Numbered from the stretch's first letter, positions 1 to 7,999 are shown. The stretch: 39,267 nucleotides of DNA from Methanobacteriota archaeon (GCA_014240385.1 JAAZXA010000027.1:1-39267); one strand, 5' to 3'. The notes: generated from the letters alone by a model not told the origin. Made by a program: numbers and translations.

Positions 1-1170
1 CAACAACCGAAAGAAAATGGTCATATCTGTCTCAACTTCTTGTAGTAGCGCGTTCAAATCTTGGATTAGAGGCGCATCCGATGCGGTGAATACGTCCAAT
101 CCTAACTTGGCAGCCCACATGTTATTGTGATGTTCGTCTAATGCACCGATGTACGCATCAAGCACTTGATGCAAACTCTCGGGATCATCCATCAATGGAA
201 CCATCGCTTCAAGAAACCGAGCCAAATTCCACCCACCAATTTGCGGTTGTTGGCCGTATCGATAACGGCGATTTGAGGCATCAGTTGTGTTTGGAGTCCA
301 GCCCGGATTGTAATCTTCCAACCAACCGTACGGTCCGTAGTCAATGGTTAAACCGTGTATGGACATGTTGTCGGTATTCATCACTCCGTGAACAAAACCA
401 ACCCGCATCCAATGCATAATCATCAATGCTGTTTTTTCTGCGATGTGAGTAAACCATGCCACACGAGCTACATCATCATGGACTGAGTGGTTGGGGAAAT
501 GGTGCTCAATGGTGTGGTCAACCAAGGCTCGTAACGTAGACACATCACCAGATGCAGCATGTATCTGAAAACTTCCAAAGCGCAGAAAACTAGGAGCAAC
601 ACGGCAAACAACCGCTCCTTGTTCCGGTGCTGGGTTACCATCGTATAGCATATCGCGAAGTACCGATTCACCGGTTGTCACCAACGATAATGCACGGGTA
701 GTGGGTACACCCAAATGGTGCATTGCTTCACTGCAGAGGAATTCTCGAATCGAAGAACGAAGCACTGCTTTTCCATCTGCAAAGCGGGAATAAGGCGTAT
801 TTCCTGCGCCCTTGAGTTGCAATTCCAATACTTCATCCTCCAGTTGAACCTCTCCCAAAGTGATAGCCCGCCCATCACCAAGTTGATGCGCCCAATTTCC
901 GAACTGATGTCCGCCATAACGCTGAGCGTACGGGTCCATACCTCCGATAACGGAACCTCCCCCCAGTATGCTGCCGTCAGGTCGGTCTAGACCAAGTTGC
1001 GCTGCCATCTCGTTCGACCACATCACCAGTTGAGGTGCAGGCGCTGGAGTCGGATTAACGCGCGACCAGCATGCTTTCGGAACTTGCCGCGGGCGCCCCC
1101 CAACTTCTTCATCGCCCGGCGTTTCATCAAGGAAACGACTGAGCCACTGAAGAGAAGCAAAGGTGCCCAT
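1..1170 (-). CDS. selO: SelO/YdiU-family protein adenylyltransferase (pseudokinase), 3' end cut by window
   Basis: This frame is open from an ATG at 1170 to the left edge, giving 390 residues. SelO proteins transfer AMP from ATP to Ser/Thr/Tyr of target proteins and are tied to redox homeostasis. The family signatures are all visible: SRFLDETPGD near residue 11, RPRQVPKACWSRVNPTP at 26-42, GGHQFGNWAHQLGDGRA at 86-102, LKGAG at 119-123 (nucleotide-binding Lys120), REF at 142-144, and the active-site segments NTDN (265-268) and DYGP (277-280). The family is about 480 residues, so roughly 90 residues with the usual C-terminal redox cysteine lie outside the window. The start matches where bacterial homologues begin, and no ATG lies between it and the TATA-like element near 1214. 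SelO is mainly bacterial and mitochondrial, so transfer into an archaeon is plausible but not shown here. The family call is secure. Confidence 0.93.
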   Translation of the reverse strand, partial: MGTFASLQWLSRFLDETPGDEEVGGRPRQVPKACWSRVNPTPAPAPQLVMWSNEMAAQLGLDRPDGSILGGGSVIGGMDPYAQRYGGHQFGNWAHQLGDGRAITLGEVQLEDEVLELQLKGAGNTPYSRFADGKAVLRSSIREFLCSEAMHHLGVPTTRALSLVTTGESVLRDMLYDGNPAPEQGAVVCRVAPSFLRFGSFQIHAASGDVSTLRALVDHTIEHHFPNHSVHDDVARVAWFTHIAEKTALMIMHWMRVGFVHGVMNTDNMSIHGLTIDYGPYGWLEDYNPGWTPNTTDASNRRYRYGQQPQIGGWNLARFLEAMVPLMDDPESLHQVLDAYIGALDEHHNNMWAAKLGLDVFTASDAPLIQDLNALLQEVETDMTIFFRLL

Positions 1171-1209
1171 GCAATGAGCACAAGCGTCTCTAACTTGAAG
1201 ATGTGCTAG

Positions 1210-1218
1210 ATTTAAAAG
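1210..1218 (-). promoter_or_regulatory. Candidate TATA box for selO
   Basis: The minus strand reads CTTTTAAAT here, about 44 bp ahead of the selO ATG at 1170. That would place transcription start near 1187 with a leader of about 17 nt. No Shine-Dalgarno sequence is seen. This rests on motif and distance only. Confidence 0.35.
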
Positions 1219-1232
1219 ATTGAAATTACAAC

Positions 1233-2429
1233 TCAAGCACTGGAATAATGTGAACGGGATTCTCTGAATATTACGGCCACCAACATGGCCATCATAGTCA
1301 GCAGCATTGATGGTGCCGGCATACTCTCATCTCCCTCTTGTGGAATAGGGTCGCCCTGTCTCAGAGTGAATGTATCACCTATCTCTCCACTTTGTCTGAC
1401 ATAATCTACCTGCAATGATTCACCTGCAATATCAACACTCACCCTAACTATTCCATATGACTGCTCGCGGTATGCAGACCAGGACGGCTGCTCATCGGAA
1501 TACTGGTACTCCCCCCTACCAGCAGTGCCGACAATAAGGTGTATTGGAGCGTGTGCACCTGAGAAAACCTTGCCATCATCAGCATCGCCACGCTGCTGGA
1601 CCTCTGCATCGATTACAGGCCATGTACGTTCGTAGAAGTGGTCATGCCCCCAGAAAACCAAATCAACTCCAGACTCGACAAAAAGTGCTTCCAAATCGGC
1701 ACGCAATTCTGCATCTTCATCGTGCGTGGCATCATCGTGTGAAGTGTACATCGGCTTGTGCCCATAGACTATAATCCAAGGTACCTGCTCTCGATTCTGG
1801 ATTGCATCGCCAAGGTCAGACTCCAGCCACTGATACTGTTCACTGCCGGCACTGTAATCATGCTCTGTCGAGAAACCAGTGAAATGAACAGGACCGTAAT
1901 CAAAGGAATGCCAGTAATCGGAACCTGAGGTTGAAGGAAATTCAAAACGCAGATCGTAGGCCTCGAATCCGTATCCAGGCTCGTTCTCATGGTTACCGGG
2001 CACCATCATCCAAGGCATGTTGCTCATCGACCTCTGATTAGAATCCAGATAATCATCCCAAACAGACTGCTCGCCATTGGCATAGGAGATATCGCCAGAA
2101 AGTATGAGGAAGTCCGCATCGCTATCAACCACCATGTTGGTAGTCTCTATACCCTCTGAACTAAGACCGTGATCCCCGAAAGCAAGGAAGGTGAAATCTG
2201 ACAAAACATCTCTAGTCTGGAAAGTGTAGACCTCTGACCAGACACTTCCATCACCAACCCTGTAACTATAGTTGCTTGCAACTTCAAGGCCTACCATAAC
2301 ACCACTGTGGAATACCATGTCGTGGTCATAACAGAACTCTTCCCCCATGGCGCTGTTGTCAAGAGAGCCATCTAATCCCCATTCAACCTCGGAATCTGTC
2401 TGAGATTCAGTAGCCCATATTACCTGCAT
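1233..2429 (-). CDS. Purple-acid-phosphatase-like metallophosphoesterase, secreted; 5' part cut off by an in-frame TAG
   Basis: The 398-residue frame holds a short Fn3-like N-terminal domain and then a calcineurin-like phosphoesterase with every metal motif of purple acid phosphatases in order: FGDHG, SGDISYANG (GDxxY), PGNHENE, YGHKPMY and WGHDHFYER. These enzymes hydrolyse phosphate esters outside the cell. The C-terminus has a hydrophobic stretch (PSMLLTMMAMLVAVIF) and a short basic tail, so it is probably a membrane anchor or sorting signal. The ATG at 2429 lies inside the expected N-terminal domain. The same frame continues upstream to an ATG at 2600 that encodes a signal peptide, but codon 45 of that longer frame is TAG (2466-2468). 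The gene is therefore either a recent nonsense mutant, a sequencing error, or expressed without a signal peptide. Fold and family are clear; functionality is not. Confidence 0.85.
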   Translation of the reverse strand: MQVIWATESQTDSEVEWGLDGSLDNSAMGEEFCYDHDMVFHSGVMVGLEVASNYSYRVGDGSVWSEVYTFQTRDVLSDFTFLAFGDHGLSSEGIETTNMVVDSDADFLILSGDISYANGEQSVWDDYLDSNQRSMSNMPWMMVPGNHENEPGYGFEAYDLRFEFPSTSGSDYWHSFDYGPVHFTGFSTEHDYSAGSEQYQWLESDLGDAIQNREQVPWIIVYGHKPMYTSHDDATHDEDAELRADLEALFVESGVDLVFWGHDHFYERTWPVIDAEVQQRGDADDGKVFSGAHAPIHLIVGTAGRGEYQYSDEQPSWSAYREQSYGIVRVSVDIAGESLQVDYVRQSGEIGDTFTLRQGDPIPQEGDESMPAPSMLLTMMAMLVAVIFRESRSHYSSA

Positions 2430-2600
2430 CTGACTTTCATCCTGGCCTAGTGAAATATGAATCTGCTAAGGAGAATTACTTCCAGTCAGAGTACTAATCG
2501 GACAACTGAGAAGACTTCCTATCTGTGCATCCGCTACGAGAGTGAATGCCGGTATGCAAAGCAGGGCTGTGATTACCAGTAGAGCCAAGCGCCTGAGCAT
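2430..2600 (-). other. Upstream in-frame segment with signal peptide, separated from the phosphatase by TAG
   Basis: From the ATG at 2600, 44 codons give MLRRLALLVITALLCIPAF and then a Ser/Thr-rich stretch ending SNSP. A TAG follows at 2468-2466, and the frame then reads QIHISLGQDESQMQVIW straight into the phosphatase. Purple acid phosphatases usually have a P-E/Q-Q-(V/I)-H-(I/L)-(S/A)-L-G motif at this place, so the TAG most likely replaces a GAG (Glu) by one base change. The distance from 2600 to 2429 is 171 bp, exactly 57 codons, so no frameshift is involved. Confidence 0.8.
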
Positions 2601-2623
2601 AGACCCTCGAGGGCTTGTCACGC

Positions 2624-2634
2624 TAATTATTTAC
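2624..2634 (-). promoter_or_regulatory. Candidate TATA box for the phosphatase gene
   Basis: The minus strand reads GTAAATAATTA here, centred about 29 bp before the ATG at 2600. That spacing suits a leaderless archaeal transcript beginning at or near 2600. It supports the idea that the original start was 2600, with the signal peptide, rather than 2429. Confidence 0.45.
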
Positions 2635-2664
2635 GGTGGATATTATTGAGATATACGAAATAAT

Positions 2665-3957
2665 TCAATCTTCGCCTGCCTCGAACATCGAGATAATCCT
2701 CTCAAGTTCTCTAGAAGTCTCCTCAAGCAAGTTTCGCTCTGTTTTATCCAACTCGATATCCTTGAGACGTTCCTTGATTTCTTCAAGTTCCTTTCGTGCA
2801 GATTCACGCTCTTCTCTGAGTTTCTTGTCTTCCTTAATCATCTGCATTCTCGCTAGACGCACACTAGCATCCTTCTTGCGAACATTGGTCGTGGACTTGT
2901 GTTCCTGCCCGATATTAAATCGAGTTGGGAATGGAATTCCAATTCCTTCTTCTCTGAAACGTTCATCGATGGATTTCAGCACCCAATCCTTGGCAACCCA
3001 CTCATCACTGTAATCCTTGACCCATCCATACATCCTGAAGACCTTGGCGAAATCACCCAATTCGTTCAACAAGACTCTTGGATTTGGTTCGTCAATGACA
3101 TATGGGCACTCACGCATCAACTGCAGCAAGGTGTACTTAACGTGATCAATATCCTCTCCATATTCAACTCCAATATCTAGGACCAAAGAAATTCTGCGAG
3201 CAACTCCATCTCCGCCACCTCGGGCATGATTGATGACGATGGAATTGACCAGAGTGTTGTTCGGAATAACCACTAAAGTCTCCTCATAAGTCAGAATCTT
3301 AGTCGAAAGAATACCAACTGAGGCAACAGACCCAGTCAGATTTTCAACATCAATTCTATCTCCAACCTCAAATGGCTGGTCAAGAGAGAGCATGAATGAA
3401 TTGACAATATTTCCAAGAGTCTGCTGCATAGCAAGACCGATGATTATAGAAAATACAGCCAATGAAGCAAATAGACCAAAGAGTTCGATCCCCATCTCTG
3501 ACAGTGCCAGATAGATTCCACCGAACCATACAATCCCCCTAAACATGAAAATTATCAGATAGTTACTACCTGAAACTGTTACACTTGACTTGTGCTTGAA
3601 TCGTTCTGAAATTGCAGGAACGATATGTCGAATAGAAACGCTAGTAAGTGAAGTGGTCAAGACAATGTAAAATACTGAAAATAAGGGTGCTAAACTGGCC
3701 ACCCACTCTCCATCCTCAGGATATATCCAATGCAAAGAAAAATCTATGCCTCCGATAAAAATGAATGCGTACAAACGAATGGAGATTGGAGCGTGTAATT
3801 CATCATCCCATTCAGCGCTTGTCATCTTCACTACCTTGAGCCAAGGTTTGACAATTGCAAATCTAGATAGCAGGATAGCCATGAGGAGGCCTATCCCTGC
3901 AACAATTAACTTGACGGAAGAATCCAATGAATTAATCTGCTCAATTAAACCGGACAT
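2665..3957 (-). CDS. MscS-family small-conductance mechanosensitive channel
   Basis: The 430-residue protein starts with several hydrophobic segments (about residues 17-35, 45-62, 70-95, 130-180). The pore-lining helix and MscS beta domain follow, recognisable in AMQQTLGNIVNSFMLSLDQP, FEVGDRIDVENLTGSVASVG and VVIPNNTLVNSIVINHAR. Such channels open under membrane tension and release solutes during osmotic downshock. An alpha/beta domain follows, and the last 70 or so residues are a highly charged predicted coiled coil that is not part of the minimal MscS fold and may be cytoplasmic. The start has an AGGTGA Shine-Dalgarno-like sequence about 5 nt upstream. A tiny possible ORF (4068-3976) ends 18 bp ahead on the same strand. 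Confidence 0.93.
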   Translation of the reverse strand: MSGLIEQINSLDSSVKLIVAGIGLLMAILLSRFAIVKPWLKVVKMTSAEWDDELHAPISIRLYAFIFIGGIDFSLHWIYPEDGEWVASLAPLFSVFYIVLTTSLTSVSIRHIVPAISERFKHKSSVTVSGSNYLIIFMFRGIVWFGGIYLALSEMGIELFGLFASLAVFSIIIGLAMQQTLGNIVNSFMLSLDQPFEVGDRIDVENLTGSVASVGILSTKILTYEETLVVIPNNTLVNSIVINHARGGGDGVARRISLVLDIGVEYGEDIDHVKYTLLQLMRECPYVIDEPNPRVLLNELGDFAKVFRMYGWVKDYSDEWVAKDWVLKSIDERFREEGIGIPFPTRFNIGQEHKSTTNVRKKDASVRLARMQMIKEDKKLREERESARKELEEIKERLKDIELDKTERNLLEETSRELERIISMFEAGED

Positions 3958-3975
3958 CGTTTCACCTATGGTGCA

Positions 3976-4068
3976 TCAATTCTCTTTGAGGAATTCCTTA
4001 GCCTGTGCGACCCACTTGTCTCTCTTAACTCTTCCACGGAAAAACTTCAAAATCGCTCCAGAAGGCAC
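3976..4068 (-). CDS. Possible 30-residue basic small protein upstream of mscS
   Basis: A GTG-started frame of 30 codons encodes a basic peptide containing FFRGRVKRDKWVAQAKEFL and ends 18 bp before the mscS start. A TAG directly precedes the GTG, so no longer form is possible. Amphipathic basic composition is the only positive sign. It may be a real leader or small protein, a remnant, or chance. I do not recognise a family. Confidence 0.22.
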   Translation of the reverse strand: MPSGAILKFFRGRVKRDKWVAQAKEFLKEN

Positions 4069-4133
4069 CTAAACCAAATGACTACATTGACCACAACATT
4101 GCAATCTTGATTAACCGGACTCCCCTCGGAAAA

Positions 4134-5210
4134 ATGAAATCCCCTTTAGGAGACCTTATTTTGTCAGAACATCCAATTGCCGCTCTTCGAAAGAAACTTC
4201 AAAGCGGAGGCCTATTGGAAAAAACACCATTCAAATGCTGGTCAAAGGTAGTAATATTATTGTTGGTTGTTGGAGTTTTATTCTTCGCTCACATTACATT
4301 GCCATTGGGGTGGAGTATTGCAATGCTTATTGTGACTGGTTTGTTTACGACTACTTTAGCAATGACTGGTCACGAAGGAATCCATTCCTCCGCTTGTAAT
4401 ACAAGGGCTGGAAACCTCAGTCTTTCGGCGATTGTATTCCCATTATTTTGTGGGATGTCCATGGAGTATTGGCGTGAAAAACATAATGTTAAACATCACT
4501 CTTTTCCTAATGTAATAGACAAAGACCCAGATATTCATGGCTGGCCGATTGCCTTTAGTTCGGTTGATTATGAGCGTTCTGGAGCAATTTTGAGGTTTTT
4601 CCAAAAGAATCTGCAAGGGTATTACTTTTGGCCGATCACACTCTTAGCCGCTCACTCTATGCGTATTGAAGGAATTCGTTTTTTAATTAGCCATCCAATG
4701 AATGCCTCAAAACGGAATCGTTTCAATCGGGTCTGGCTACTTGATTGCTCGATGATTGTACTGCACTTCTTCCTATGGTTAGTTGTCCCAATATTGGCAG
4801 GTATAACCTGGTGGATGGTACTTGGATTTTATGCTGCATTATGGGCCTTTGTTGGATTGTTCTTGTCGATGATTTTCATTGTGGGTCATGCCGCCCAACC
4901 TATCATTTACGAGGCAGATGAAAACTGGAGATTGCAAATTGAAACTGGTCGTCGAATAAAAATGGGCCCAATTGGGAGATTCTTCTTTGTTGGATTAGAT
5001 TATCAGATTGAGCATCACCTATTCCCATCAGCCTCGCATTTCTCCTTACCGAAAATCGCCCCCAGCGTGAAGAGATATGCAGAGGAAAATGGCTGGAATT
5101 ATCAAGAAATTGGATTTTTCAGGGCCTTATGGGTTTCAACAGTTTATCTCAACAAAGCATGGAAAATGGCGCCTTTGGAAAAACTGAATGCTAAACCAGT
5201 TGGCCAATAA
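4134..5210 (+). CDS. Membrane fatty acid desaturase (three-histidine-box family)
   Basis: This integral membrane desaturase has the three di-iron histidine boxes in order. Counted from the ATG at 4134 they are GHEGIH (H80, H84), EKHNVKHHS (H117, H121, H122) and QIEHH (291-295). The Q at the start of the third box is typical of front-end and acyl-lipid desaturases of the DesC/Des6 type. No cytochrome b5 domain is present, so an external electron donor is needed. Four or more hydrophobic segments surround the boxes. A TTG nine codons upstream (4107) is also possible; I prefer the ATG because a TATA-like TTGATTAAC lies about 23 bp before it. The substrate is uncertain: archaeal core lipids are isoprenoid, so it may act on acyl chains made or imported by the cell. 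Confidence 0.9.
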   Translation: MKSPLGDLILSEHPIAALRKKLQSGGLLEKTPFKCWSKVVILLLVVGVLFFAHITLPLGWSIAMLIVTGLFTTTLAMTGHEGIHSSACNTRAGNLSLSAIVFPLFCGMSMEYWREKHNVKHHSFPNVIDKDPDIHGWPIAFSSVDYERSGAILRFFQKNLQGYYFWPITLLAAHSMRIEGIRFLISHPMNASKRNRFNRVWLLDCSMIVLHFFLWLVVPILAGITWWMVLGFYAALWAFVGLFLSMIFIVGHAAQPIIYEADENWRLQIETGRRIKMGPIGRFFFVGLDYQIEHHLFPSASHFSLPKIAPSVKRYAEENGWNYQEIGFFRALWVSTVYLNKAWKMAPLEKLNAKPVGQ

Positions 5211-5227
5211 GTAAGCGCGTCTGATGC

Positions 5228-5234
5228 TTTTTTT
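5228..5234 (+). terminator. T7 tract, candidate intrinsic terminator after the desaturase gene
   Basis: Seven consecutive T lie 18 bp past the desaturase stop, followed by more T-rich sequence. Archaeal RNA polymerase can terminate at oligo-T without a hairpin. The position fits but there is no other proof. Confidence 0.4.
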
Positions 5235-5334
5235 ATTGATATTCCTGATTTTAATTTCTTTCCAAATCAAGGAATGCGTATTTGAAGAATGAATTCCACT
5301 TAGTTGAAAACCTGTCACCATTCAGCCGCATTTA

Positions 5335-6513
5335 ATGGTGAGTTCTCCATTGTGGTCCCATGCCTTTCGTTATTTGCTAAAGGATGCTGAAGTTGAAGAA
5401 TGGTCGGAACTAATCGATGACTTTGAGCAGCACTACGGGCCTGCGGCAATTGTGGCTGCCGAATTAAATGAGATGAAGATTGTTTTTTCTATTAATGATA
5501 ACAAGGAAGTTCGGGTAATAATACGAAACGGTTCAGAAGTGGAAATGGGTGGGAACTTCGAAAAAGGCTTCAACCTCCTTATCGATTGTCAAGATACTGG
5601 ATCAAAGTTGGCAGATTTAGCAGGAAAGGTTGCAAGAGGTTATTGCGACGGCAATCAAATACCCACTGAAGGATTAACAGTCAACTGGTTCCATCCCGAA
5701 TTCCCAAAGCCGCCAACAGGAGTTAGATGCTGTGCTGTATTACTATGTGGAGGGAAAGGTAGCCGCCTAGCAAAGCAAGGTGTTTCCACTCACAAGCCTT
5801 TGATGCCAATAAGTGGCAAACCGTCTCTATTCCATGTGGTTGAACAATTACAAAGTATAGAATTGGATTTTACTTCAATCATTATCGTTGTGCCTCCAGA
5901 ACGCCTCAATGAATACAACCTCGCTTTGGAAGGGCAAGAGTGTGTAGTTGTTGCACAACCTGTTGCTCTTGGCACTGGGGATGCTGTTTGGCATGCTCTG
6001 CAACACTTACCTGAAGAAGTGGAGCATGTATACGTCTCATTCGGAACACAGCCATTAGTTACTGACAATAGCATCTTAGCATCTCTTGCCTTTCACATCA
6101 AAGAAAAATTGGTGTTCACTTTACCAACTACAATCACGCCAAATCCATATGCTCCTTTGCTTCGAGGGGCTGATGGAAAAGTCAGCAATTCGGTTGAAAC
6201 TCACCTTGAAGAAGCAGACAAATCCGAATTCGGTGAAGCAAATGTAGGAGGTTATTGGGCTAGTATGAAGGCTCTAAATGAAATCCTAATTCCTTTGCGG
6301 GAAATGAAATGGAATGCCGATTCCAAGAAATATATGACCCCGTCTGGCGAATTAGGCTATCCAAATGAGATGGTGAGGGCCTGTTTAGAAGGGGATTTAG
6401 GCGTCGATGGAATCCCATGTTCTGAACCACAAGAGATGATCGGTTTGAAGAGGCTTGAAGATATTTCCAAAATTGAACAAGAGTTCACCCGCCGACAACA
6501 CAGTTTAGATTGA
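5335..6513 (+). CDS. Nucleotidyltransferase (sugar-phosphate/MobA-like NTP transferase) with novel N-terminal extension
   Basis: Residues about 131-390 form a nucleotidyltransferase: CCAVLLCGGKGSRLA at 132-146 is the LxGGxGxRL nucleotide-binding loop, and KPLMPISGKP at 154-163 is the conserved Lys/Pro segment after it. Later segments (VAQPVALGTGDAVWHAL, then NVGGYWA) match the sugar-binding half of GlmU- and glucose-1-phosphate-type enzymes. The reaction would be NTP plus a sugar-1-phosphate or similar alcohol phosphate giving an NDP product. The first 130 residues are not part of that fold and I do not recognise them. No hexapeptide acyltransferase domain follows, unlike GlmU. The gene stands alone between the desaturase and the glutaredoxin and ends at a hairpin with a T-tract. 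Confidence 0.8.
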   Translation: MVSSPLWSHAFRYLLKDAEVEEWSELIDDFEQHYGPAAIVAAELNEMKIVFSINDNKEVRVIIRNGSEVEMGGNFEKGFNLLIDCQDTGSKLADLAGKVARGYCDGNQIPTEGLTVNWFHPEFPKPPTGVRCCAVLLCGGKGSRLAKQGVSTHKPLMPISGKPSLFHVVEQLQSIELDFTSIIIVVPPERLNEYNLALEGQECVVVAQPVALGTGDAVWHALQHLPEEVEHVYVSFGTQPLVTDNSILASLAFHIKEKLVFTLPTTITPNPYAPLLRGADGKVSNSVETHLEEADKSEFGEANVGGYWASMKALNEILIPLREMKWNADSKKYMTPSGELGYPNEMVRACLEGDLGVDGIPCSEPQEMIGLKRLEDISKIEQEFTRRQHSLD

Positions 6514-6534
6514 AATACATTTTCTGTATTTTTT
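6513..6534 (+). terminator. Hairpin plus T-tract terminator
   Basis: A perfect 7-bp stem (AAATACA at 6513-6519, TGTATTT at 6525-6531) with a 5-nt loop begins in the stop codon of the nucleotidyltransferase, and its 3' side runs into a six-T tract. It has the form of an intrinsic terminator; the AT-rich stem is weak, and in archaea the T-tract may be what matters. Confidence 0.5.
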
Positions 6535-6618
6535 GTGCAATCATGTAAATGAGCAGTTTCCTGAAGGCAGTAAATGAATAAACATAGAGTTCAATAAACA
6601 GAGCCATTTGAAAGGAGT

Positions 6619-6942
6619 ATGGCGGGACAACTGAGTGAAAAATTGCTACACGAAGATGTAGATTTCGTTCTTTTCACTACCCGAACATGCCCATTCTGTT
6701 CAAAGGCAAAAGCACTTTTACATCGAAATTCCTTTTCATGGAAGGAGTTTAATGTTGCAAAATCACGTTCACTATATACCATGGTAGTTGCAAAAACAGG
6801 CCATAAAACTGTTCCCGCGTTGTATGATACACGCACTGAAGAGGCTGTATTTATAGGTGGAAATGATGACCTTATGGAATTATTGGAATCCGAATCAAAG
6901 CCACCAACTAAGGGGTTCTTTTCCTTCTTCAAGAGAAAGTGA
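6619..6942 (+). CDS. Glutaredoxin-like thiol-disulfide protein
   Basis: The 107-residue protein has a thioredoxin fold with the active site TRTCPFCSKA (Cys24, Cys27), the cis-proline motif KTVPALY near residue 75, and a GG turn (GGNDDL) near residue 87. Glutaredoxins reduce disulfides or glutathionylated targets using a small thiol. The last 12 residues (FFSFFKRK end) form a basic aromatic tail outside the domain. The start is the ATG just after AAAGGAG, where the spacing is only 1 nt, too short for a normal Shine-Dalgarno. A TATA-like AATAAAC lies about 25 bp upstream, so a leaderless message is as likely. The gene converges on tfb with one base between stops. Confidence 0.88.
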   Translation: MAGQLSEKLLHEDVDFVLFTTRTCPFCSKAKALLHRNSFSWKEFNVAKSRSLYTMVVAKTGHKTVPALYDTRTEEAVFIGGNDDLMELLESESKPPTKGFFSFFKRK

Positions 6943-6943
6943 T

Positions 6944-7975
6944 TCAGTTTTCACTTGCTTCGCCAACTGCTTTCAGCATTGCTTCTAGAATTCTCATTAA
7001 ACCTCGTAGTGTTACTTCACTGACTCCTGCAACCTCACAAACATCTGCTTGTGTCCTTGGCTGGCCCCTTAGGCCTGCTGCTTTGTAGAGTAAGGCACCT
7101 GCAACTCCAGATGGCCTCTTGCCTTGCCACTCTTCCATTTCGCCAATGATTTTCCAGAGGTAGCGTGCTTCACCGAGTACTTGTGGGCTTAGTTCGAGAT
7201 CACTGGAAAACTTATCCAAGAATTGCTCAGGTACACTTATTTTGTGGAGCCCTAAGTTTCGTGAAACTAAGCGAATTGTTCTGCGCAATTCTTTGAGTGA
7301 TAGTTCATCTGACATATCAAAATTACCAGCAACATCCTCAATTTTTCTGGGCAAGTTGTTTTCTCGTGCTGTCAAGTAAACACAGGCTGCTGAGACTCCC
7401 CTGATAGACCGGCCCATGACTAAATTTTTGGCTATTGCTTTCCGGTAGTATTCAGCTGCTACCTGTTCAAGAGCAGATGGTAGTTCGCCTCTATCTCGAA
7501 TAAATTTCATTGCTTCGACCAAGTTTCGCTCTCGGCTATTACGGTTTTTTGAGCGCTCATCCAATCTGACTCTTCTCCTCCAATCACGTTGAGCACGGCT
7601 ATTCATTCCATGTCTTCCTGCTCGCCCGCCCCATAGGTCCTTGCGGTCAATTACAGTGTTGAGGCCTTTATCGGCTAAAGCCATGTTTGTTGGTGCTCCA
7701 ACTCGACTTCGGTCGTTTCCGTCACCATGGTTAGTCCATTCTGCTCCAGGGTCAGGAATCCCATCTTCAACAACTAATCCACAGGACCCACAGTGGATTT
7801 CACCACGAGATGAATCTTCTATCCATTCTACAGCAGCACAGTGTTCGCAGGGTTCAGTTTGTCCTATTGTTCTCCTTGCTTGGGAGGGTCTTTGAGATGT
7901 GAAAACACTTTCTCTCTTTTCATTACTTTTTTCCTCCAGTCTTGCTTTCTCGTCTTTATCCATCATATCAACCAC
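6944..7975 (-). CDS. tfb: Transcription initiation factor IIB (TFB)
   Basis: Archaeal TFB bridges the TBP-TATA complex and RNA polymerase. The zinc ribbon uses CEHC (Cys43, Cys46) and CGSC (Cys62, Cys65). It is followed by the B-reader region and two cyclin-like repeats (about residues 150-240 and 245-335), with the repeat signatures GRSIRGVSAACVYLTAR and GKRPSGVAGALLYKAAG. The length of 343 residues is slightly above the usual 300-320 because of a charged 40-residue N-terminal extension. Internal ATGs exist in that extension, but the TATA box spacing supports the start at 7975. This is one of the clearest archaeal markers in the window. The genome may hold further tfb copies, so this need not be the only one. 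Confidence 0.96.
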   Translation of the reverse strand: MVDMMDKDEKARLEEKSNEKRESVFTSQRPSQARRTIGQTEPCEHCAAVEWIEDSSRGEIHCGSCGLVVEDGIPDPGAEWTNHGDGNDRSRVGAPTNMALADKGLNTVIDRKDLWGGRAGRHGMNSRAQRDWRRRVRLDERSKNRNSRERNLVEAMKFIRDRGELPSALEQVAAEYYRKAIAKNLVMGRSIRGVSAACVYLTARENNLPRKIEDVAGNFDMSDELSLKELRRTIRLVSRNLGLHKISVPEQFLDKFSSDLELSPQVLGEARYLWKIIGEMEEWQGKRPSGVAGALLYKAAGLRGQPRTQADVCEVAGVSEVTLRGLMRILEAMLKAVGEASEN

Positions 7976-7999
7976 TAGTTATACAGTAGTCGCCCGCAC

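Noticed and set aside
141-990. Open frames on the plus strand and in other minus-strand frames across 141-990
   Set aside because: They lie over the selO gene, whose frame shows dense family motifs; these are shadow frames.
2466-2468. TAG read as pyrrolysine
   Set aside because: There is no sign of a Pyl system in the window, the gene is not a methylamine methyltransferase, and the family normally has Glu or similar at this spot.
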